The notes beneath the pieces were generated by a model. That model worked only from the letters and a program-made list of their open reading frames with translations, made no database searches and was not told the origin of the DNA. Below, in pieces: positions 57,240-64,000 of a stretch of DNA of 64,000 nt (position 1 is the first letter of the stretch; each line of letters starts with the position of its first letter). The stretch is from Stratiolaelaps scimitus (taxonomy: Eukaryota > Arthropoda > Arachnida > Mesostigmata > Laelapidae): positions 3,025,501-3,089,500 of the forward strand of contig JABWDB010000011.1 in assembly GCA_019614645.1 (NCBI GenBank), written 5' to 3'. Position numbers and translations under genes: made by a program.

Positions 57240-60200
57240 GACACGCTCTCGGACAAAGCGTTCAGTAGCTCAATGTAGAGACATGGATGTAATTCGTCAT
57301 CTCGTCGAACTGTCTACTCAGGGATGATGTCCAGAAAACGCTCCAGCAATCGTCCATGCCACGTCGACTCGTGTGACACCTCTGACAGGGCTCCGAATTA
57401 CAGACGAACCGCACAGCAGTAAAAAGTGTCCCCTCTTTAGAGCAATAGGTAGATGGTGCGTTTGTTCGTCGTCATCGAAACTATACGAGCGTACGCCGCC
57501 GCCGCCGCGTTTCGTTCGCTCGTGTCTCTATCCGCCATTTGCATATCTACTCGAGCGGCCCCGGAGGCAATTTTGATGTCGCTGTTAAGCTGGTCTCGTC
57601 ATTACCGTCGCAACAATGCGATTGTTTTCCGCAGAAGCGATCCGATGTGGATTTCTCGAGTGAAACAACAACCAGCCTACTTTGCTGTGACTGATCGCCC
57701 CGGGCCAAGACCGCTCCCTTTTATTCGGCAGCTTCTCCGCCCAGTCTTGGCCCTTTAGCGATTCCGTCACACCGCAACATCGAACACGAAACCTCGAGTC
57801 CCATAGGATAATTCCCCCAAAATCATGCGGTTTTGAATATTAATTACAAGTGCAGTGCTCCCCCCATTAATGGCTGCCTGCCTAACGGCGGCTGGCTGAG
57901 GTACGCCATCCTCAAAACCGAAGTCGCACTGCGAACGAAAGCGGCGGGTTAGAAGGTTTGTATCGAGGACGAGATCGGGACGGGGCGGGTGCATGGCACC
58001 TCTACGAGCGGCCTGCTGCCAGTTAGCGGCTGTGCGCCGCTCTAGGGCTTCACCAGCGGTGGCGTCTCGCCGCGGTGTTGTTGCTGCTCGTACGACACGA
58101 CGTGTAATGAGGGCCAATTTGCTTGAATAACACGTTCATTTATTCAGAATGCAGCAGCAATAGAGGTATGGCCAAGCCACCCTGCTCGCCTTAGCGAAAC
58201 AGAGCCACCGTGAACCCGACCGTCTCGGATGTTGCCGGCCTATTGCGGCGGCGAATTTTTTTTTGGCTCGGAATCCTCCTGTGTGCGCGCGCGTTGAAGG
58301 ACTTTTGAAAGTGGGGGTTGATAAAGTAAACACCTCGTGGGCGAAAGAGAACGAAGTAGTGAATTGCGAATAGTTTCGTAATTAACTAGGACATATATTA
58401 GTGCAAATACAGTAGTGAGTAAGTGTTTGCCTATTTTGTGTGGTTGGATTACTTTTGTGCCGAACCGTCTGCTATCCAGGAAGGGTTTCACTGAGAGCGA
58501 TCCACGTGTGTTTCTTGTATTCTCCAAATTCTCAGAGGAAACTGTTTGTATTAATGTCTCTCTAGGTGTCTTCCAGTGGCCTATCGGCAGAAATGTACTA
58601 AAAATGAGCACCTTCGTATTGACAACGAATCACCTCAGCAATCGACAATAAGAACTCAATCGGTGGTTGGATCATCACAGTTTTGACGGAACCTATCTCA
58701 CGGGGCTTAGGTACAGACAGCTGCAGCGGTTGCTTTCTAAAAGAAAATGATCGATCTTATTCTGACTCTGCCATTCCTATCTGACAAGCGTTATAAATTT
58801 ACGCAGCGATGCCCCTGCTCAAACGAAATCATCACACAGGTCCATCGATCCCCCTACAGCTGGAGGCATCCCATAGCCTTTTGCAGGTCCCCCGAGGTGT
58901 CGGAGCTACGGCCCGTTTTATCCTATTCTCCACCTCGCTTCGGGGAGGGGGCGGCTGGCGTAGGAGTACGAAGCGAACCGCGGCCAAAAGTGAAAGAAAC
59001 AATCCGCCGCTCTATCTGTCTCTTGGCATCAGGCAATTGTCTACACAACTCGGTAACAAAATTCTCTTAGAAAGCGAACGACAACATCCGACATACATAC
59101 GCCTAAAACCCACACATCTACCGCCAGCACCAATGCATGCACTCAGCTAGCGAATGCCTCCAGCGTGCCACACCCCATTCAGAATCGAGTTGCCCCGCGG
59201 CCCTAATCAGCTATAGTAGAATAGCGGGGTCTCGATGTGAACCGTGCCCCCTGAGAACCCCAGCATCCCCGATAGTATAGCATGTATATATATGTATATG
59301 TAGCGGCCGATTCTGTGCCTACACTATTTCTTCGTCTTCGTGTTCTTGGCCCGCGTGTGATGGCGGACATTGAAGAGTAGACGGATAGAGGGACTCTCGT
59401 GCATCGAGGTATATGTTTCCTCCGAAAGAGGAGTAGGCTACCGACAGGAAGAATCGTCGGGGGCGACTACCACACGGCCGAGTGCACAGTAGGCGATCGG
59501 GCAGGAAGTAGTCAGGATAGCTAGCTAGCTAGCTCGTAGGCCGGTCGGCAGGCGTACATGCATGCAGGTTGTTAGGTAGGGATGTGGGGCGTTTACTCAA
59601 AAAAAAAAAGAGCTAGTTACACGGCTTTTAACTAATGAATTATTAAGCAGGTGCTTGGTTAGCAGAAGCAGCGCTAGCTGGTGTACATATGTCTGGGAGA
59701 ACCCAGTGGATTTTGAGGGGGCGGACGGTTACCGAAACGGTGACGAGGTCTAGGCTGGCGTAGGATGTACGCAGCCTAGAACCCGCCCGCCCGCCAGCCC
59801 GTTCTATGCAGGCGTCGTCGAACGAACACATACACATATACACAGATACTGGTCCATGTCGCTATGAGTGTTACTGGTAGAGGGTCGTAAGAGAACAAAC
59901 CCATAGCGCGCCACAGGAACACCTTCGGGTCGGGCTACTCTCCCACCGTTTTCTTGCCAACGGGGGCCAGCGTACCACTGTCGTAGGCGAAAGTCGATGT
60001 AGACCGCACGAGTTTCGGATGTCGAGTGCCGTCAGAGTGTCACATGTGCAAACGCGATGTGTCGCAGTGTTCGAGACGGTGGACTTTTCCCGGGAAGGCA
60101 ACTAGAGGCGAGGCGGAAAACAAGAACACAGCGCAGAATGCGCCACTAACGCCCGCACGACGTCGGCGCTCGGTGGGGTCGGAAGTGAGCACCTACGATT

Positions 60201-63200
60201 TTAATTAGATCACTAATTATCCTTATTGACCAACAAGCGAAACGAGCTTTTCAAAGGACTATTGATGCTAGCGGCATGAAGATGCGGAGCGGTTCATTGA
60301 ATGTTTTCTTTGCTGAAGATTCATTGGTGATGATGCACCTTCGAGATTAATGAGTTGACACTAAGCTAGCATAGCTATCTGCGTCTAGTAAATCTAGCTT
60401 TTTCAATAATGAAATCCTCGAATCACAAAGTTTGTGCTCGTATTGCACCGATTGATCTGTTCAATCACACCGCTTCGCGATCCGGCATAGGCGCAACATA
60501 TGCAAGCATATATATATATATATATCTAGATCTAATTCTCCAGAAATGCTCCCTTTTCTCATGAGGTTCCACCGTTCACCTTAAATAGATTTCAGCCCGC
60601 CATTGTCCATTGGCCGATACAAATGGCACCTGCTAATGAACTACTTCCCCGAACTCACTTCAGCGTCCTGATCGGCGTCCTCCTCTGCGACCACGATGCA
60701 GGGTGTAGGTCGAAAAAAAAAACAATTGTTCATATATATATATATGCATTCTCAATATTTCTTCCAACACCACGCGGCTAGGCGCAGTAAAACCAGTCGA
60801 GCCGCCAGCTAACAAGTTGTCACCAGCATGCTGTTCATGTCGATTCTTTCGCGAGTGCGGCGAAATAGCAGATATATCTAGCAATCCCCGGGCAGAGTTG
60901 ACTTACAGACACACAGAGAGAGAGAGAGAGAGAGTAGCAGGGACCAGTCAGTAGGTGACTTGAGTGGTAGCCAACATAGGGCTGATCTCTTACTACAACT
61001 ACCACCACCAGCGCTGGCCTCACTCTGACACCAACTTCCGCTCAGATGAATTTCAACGGGAGCACGAAGCGTGCGTTTCAATCTCGACTGACCCGGACCG
61101 AATCTCAATCGACCCAGTCAGCCATCGGCCATCGGCTCTCCGCCGTCTCGCTCTGCCTTGATCAAAACCACAGCTCGCTCACGCACAACGACGAGAGGCG
61201 TAGGGAGAAAGCGAGCCACTTTCCATAGATGAGATGCGAGGCTTTGTTAGGGCCACAAGGGTGCTGTGCGGTTCGGATCTACGGGGTGGCCAGCAGCAGC
61301 AGCAGCAGCACCAGCATCAAGTCATGTCGTGCGCGTCCAGATGTTAGCACTTTATCATTAGGGAGCAACGATGATTAGGCATTAAATTAAATCTCAGCTA
61401 GCTAGCAAGGTGCCTGTAAACAAAAGGAAGGAAGAATGTTCCATTAATAATTATTTATATATTGTATAGTCGTTTGTGGAGACCTGACCTATCGCACCTG
61501 CCAGGATCGGGCAATGCTAGCGACCTGTTAACTACCACGAAGTATAAAAGTGTCAAATTGTTTGGCTAAATGTGGTCGTTGACGCTCGACTTTCGGCTGG
61601 GGCAGACTTAAAATGCTTGTGTGTGGGTGTTTAGTTCGAAAAGTGAGACTGAATGTCTCTATGTCGAGTGAGCGGGTGTTACGTTTAATGAATTATATTT
61701 ATTCGCGCTTGGGGGTGTATATTTACCACATAAAGGTGCGAGTAAAATATATAATTTCCTTTATATATTCTATAAAATCATTATAGTCGAATGGCACATA
61801 CGAGAATCATACCTGATTAATATATGGCATTCGCTCTTAAACACAAATGATCGGTGCAATGTAGGTCCACTCACTCGTTCCCCGTCATAGATTTTCGAGT
61901 TTCCGTTTCAACGGAATCGGCTCTCTTTACCACCACCACCACCAAAGGGCCAGAGTCGCAATGGTCAGTGGGGGCCTTTCGCAAACTTTTGTCATTTGCA
62001 TGTAGCGCTATACATCGGCCGTCCCTGCATACGGCTATGGGGAATTCCTCGAATTGTCGAACTTTCGCCTGCTTATTTAACATATCTCTTTCATGCATCG
62101 TTCCTGTTGTTGCTGCTGACGTCGAGACGCACACCCGAGATCGTTCTAATTACAGGCCGGGAATCAGGGATATGTGCACAGCGGCAGCGTTCGAAAGTCA
62201 GATTTATCTACTAACTATCTCCTGATCGGGGTTCGGGCATCGTGGAGCTAAGCTCATCCCGTCTAACTAGAGAGAATCTCTAGAATTGACAGCGGTCCAG
62301 TCGCACAGAGTGAAGCGAACCGCTGCTACCGCTAGTCACAGCGATCGAGGGCTTTCGAGGTACTTAAGGCTAACCTTAATGACCTCTATCTCCTCAGACG
62401 TCTATATATCTCGGCGCGTCTCCTTGCTAACTAAAGTATTTCTCCCTTCCTCGAAACGACGTTGCTACCACGCTCGCACAAAGCAGCGGCTTGCGCGTTG
62501 GACATATGAGCAGAGAGCGGGGCGTTTCAACAGGAGGCTACACCGGCTGGTTAAGAGGTCGCTGGAACCGGCCGTCTCGGTGGCTTTGCAGAAATTCGCT
62601 TCCTCCACCCGGCTGTTACTGCTGGCGATTTGAAAGACCGCCAAGTTGAAAGTCGAGTGCAGTCTACTCCACTAGCCTCGCCTCGCCCCGCCCCATAACA
62701 CATACACGAAGTTGACCAGGGCTCAATAACCCTGAAGCTTTGATGCCACCAATTACTTGAAAATCCTCTCAAGATCTAAACATCGAACTGATACGCGGTA
62801 TGGGATTCCCTGCCGCAGGCTAGCTCCCTTCTGGTGGCCGACCGAACATCGTGGTCTGGCTACATCGATCCGAGGATTTTCTCCGGTATAGGTTTGATAC
62901 CGGTGAGGCTGCTGACTTTTCTATCTGATTTCATCATAGCTTATTACTGACAGACGAGATGGTCGGCAATCGATCGATAAGGCGCTAAGCACGCCTTGTC
63001 CTCCGGACAAGGTTGTTAAGGTTTGTCGAAGCTCAGTATCCGAGAGTCCTCTGTTTGTAGTATGAGCGTCTGAAGAAAAGTATCTGTTTCCGCCGATTCT
63101 GTTCGACTGCCGAACTATTGTTAAGCTGTTTGTTATGCCATCTATTTCATTGGCATCAGACCTATTTCGGTGTGGTACTTTTTGGAATAGAAAGCTACCA

Positions 63201-63758
63201 CATCATGTGTATCGTTACCACTCTAAGAATATATAGATATATATATATATATATATAGAAATTATTCTTTTAGTTCAGTTTTCTGGCTATTATAGCAATT
63301 CTTAGGCAGACCCAATCATAACGGTTCGCGGAAAGTAGCCAGCTGAAACTAACCACACCTCTCTACTGTTATAGTCACGGGAAGTAGGTCAATATAAGAA
63401 CTAAACTCAGTGATTATTGCAGTTCAAAGAATACGCACCCACCTATAGTTGATAAATGTGTACACAATATTAAGCCAATGTCACACATGATTTACGCAAA
63501 GATTTTTATATGTATTTATCGATATTTGATTACATACAAATATATATGCATATTAGATCGACTGAGCCCTTATGGCTTACCTTCAACTACCTCAAGGTAT
63601 CTCACCAAAGACGTCGTCTAAGATATGGGCCTGGTCGTGGGTCTCCAGACGCCTTCTCAAGTCGTCCACACACCACCAGTGACAAATTAGTCGTCATTCC
63701 GGCAGATCCAGCTAACGTTCAAAATGAGCGCGGCATAAATATGTACATTTCCTGTAGA

Positions 63759-63761
<3 letters not shown>

Positions 63762-63799
<38 letters not shown>
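63762..63799. repeat. (TA)n microsatellite, 38 bp
   Basis: About 19 pure TA units; a shorter one follows at 63823-63835. Confidence 0.96.
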
Positions 63800-63800
<1 letters not shown>

Positions 63801-64000
63801 CAGAGAGTCAATGATATTGTCCATATATATATATAGCGTATGCACGTAGCAATAACCCGGATATGTTCTCCTCCAAAGGAGGTGCTTCGGGTGAGAGACG
63901 AAGAGCTGCTAAATGAATCGTACCTCTTATGTACTGAATATTGAGAATAACTCGGGGACACCCGTCCCGCTTACCGCTCCTCCCCAATGCTCGTTCGAAT

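Larger units (their letters stand above)
48076..64000. other. Long region without a recognisable gene
   Basis: Contains AT microsatellites (48901-48920, 49686-49725, 50047-50067, 60510-60525, 63239-63259, 63762-63799), a CAG run (49583-49600, 61290-61310), a very AT-rich stretch (50400-50770), a hairpin (51153-51186), and GC-rich blocks (51.0-51.4, 53.0-54.3, 55.0-58.1 kb) with chance frames on both strands. Four minus-strand frames are worth a look (55467-55985, 56611-56808, 57039-57239, 57767-58117), but none is assignable. Regulatory DNA or long introns of a gene outside the window remain possible. Confidence 0.45.

Noticed and set aside
57767..58117. 116-codon minus frame with mixed composition
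   Set aside because: Starts at TTG, is Ala/Arg-rich in GC-rich DNA, and nothing about it is recognisable.

Overview
The window reads as nuclear DNA of an arthropod, most likely a parasitiform mite of the Varroa/Tropilaelaps kind. The evidence is spliced genes with GT..AG introns, AATAAA polyadenylation signals, a Pol III tRNA gene, two mitochondrial-ribosome proteins encoded in the nucleus, very many long (TA)n microsatellites, and a tandem family of RING/TRAF-type proteins. The species assignment is inference. Gene density is low: well under 15% of the 64 kb is convincingly coding.

Layout: (1) 1-4.2 kb has a probable C-terminal exon of an unknown gene at the left edge (minus strand) and a complete phosphopantothenate-cysteine ligase gene (PPCS, coenzyme A synthesis, minus strand). 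(2) 4.2-14.2 kb has no recognisable gene. It holds a fold-back element at 5.66-5.88 kb, a CTCCTT-rich patch, and an AT-rich tract with three strong hairpins, one shaped like a pre-miRNA. (3) 14.2-18.8 kb is the housekeeping core: MRPL13 (plus, two coding exons), a decayed and an intact tRNA-Pro (minus), and MRPS23 (minus, two coding exons). (4) 18.8-34.5 kb is mostly non-coding. It has a small secreted Gly/Tyr-rich protein gene with a TATA box, a tRNA-like element, and several isolated exon-like open frames, of which 32.54-32.74 kb is the best. (5) 34.5-48.1 kb is an accessory cluster of four intronless minus-strand genes encoding RING finger - TRAF-type zinc finger - MATH-like proteins. Two are recent duplicates about 4.6 kb apart, with a decayed LINE ORF1 between them. 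(6) 48.1-64 kb has no recognisable gene, only microsatellites, one hairpin and a few weak open frames.

PPCS acts in cytosolic CoA synthesis, and MRPL13 and MRPS23 belong to the large and small mitochondrial ribosomal subunits. They are ordinary housekeeping genes and probably not functionally linked by position. The most unusual content is the TRAF-like cluster. Its first two copies share a 340-bp stretch with no nucleotide difference over the MATH domain, while short segments elsewhere, including one inside the RING finger, are heavily diverged. That pattern suggests gene conversion plus local diversification in a family that elsewhere signals in innate immunity.
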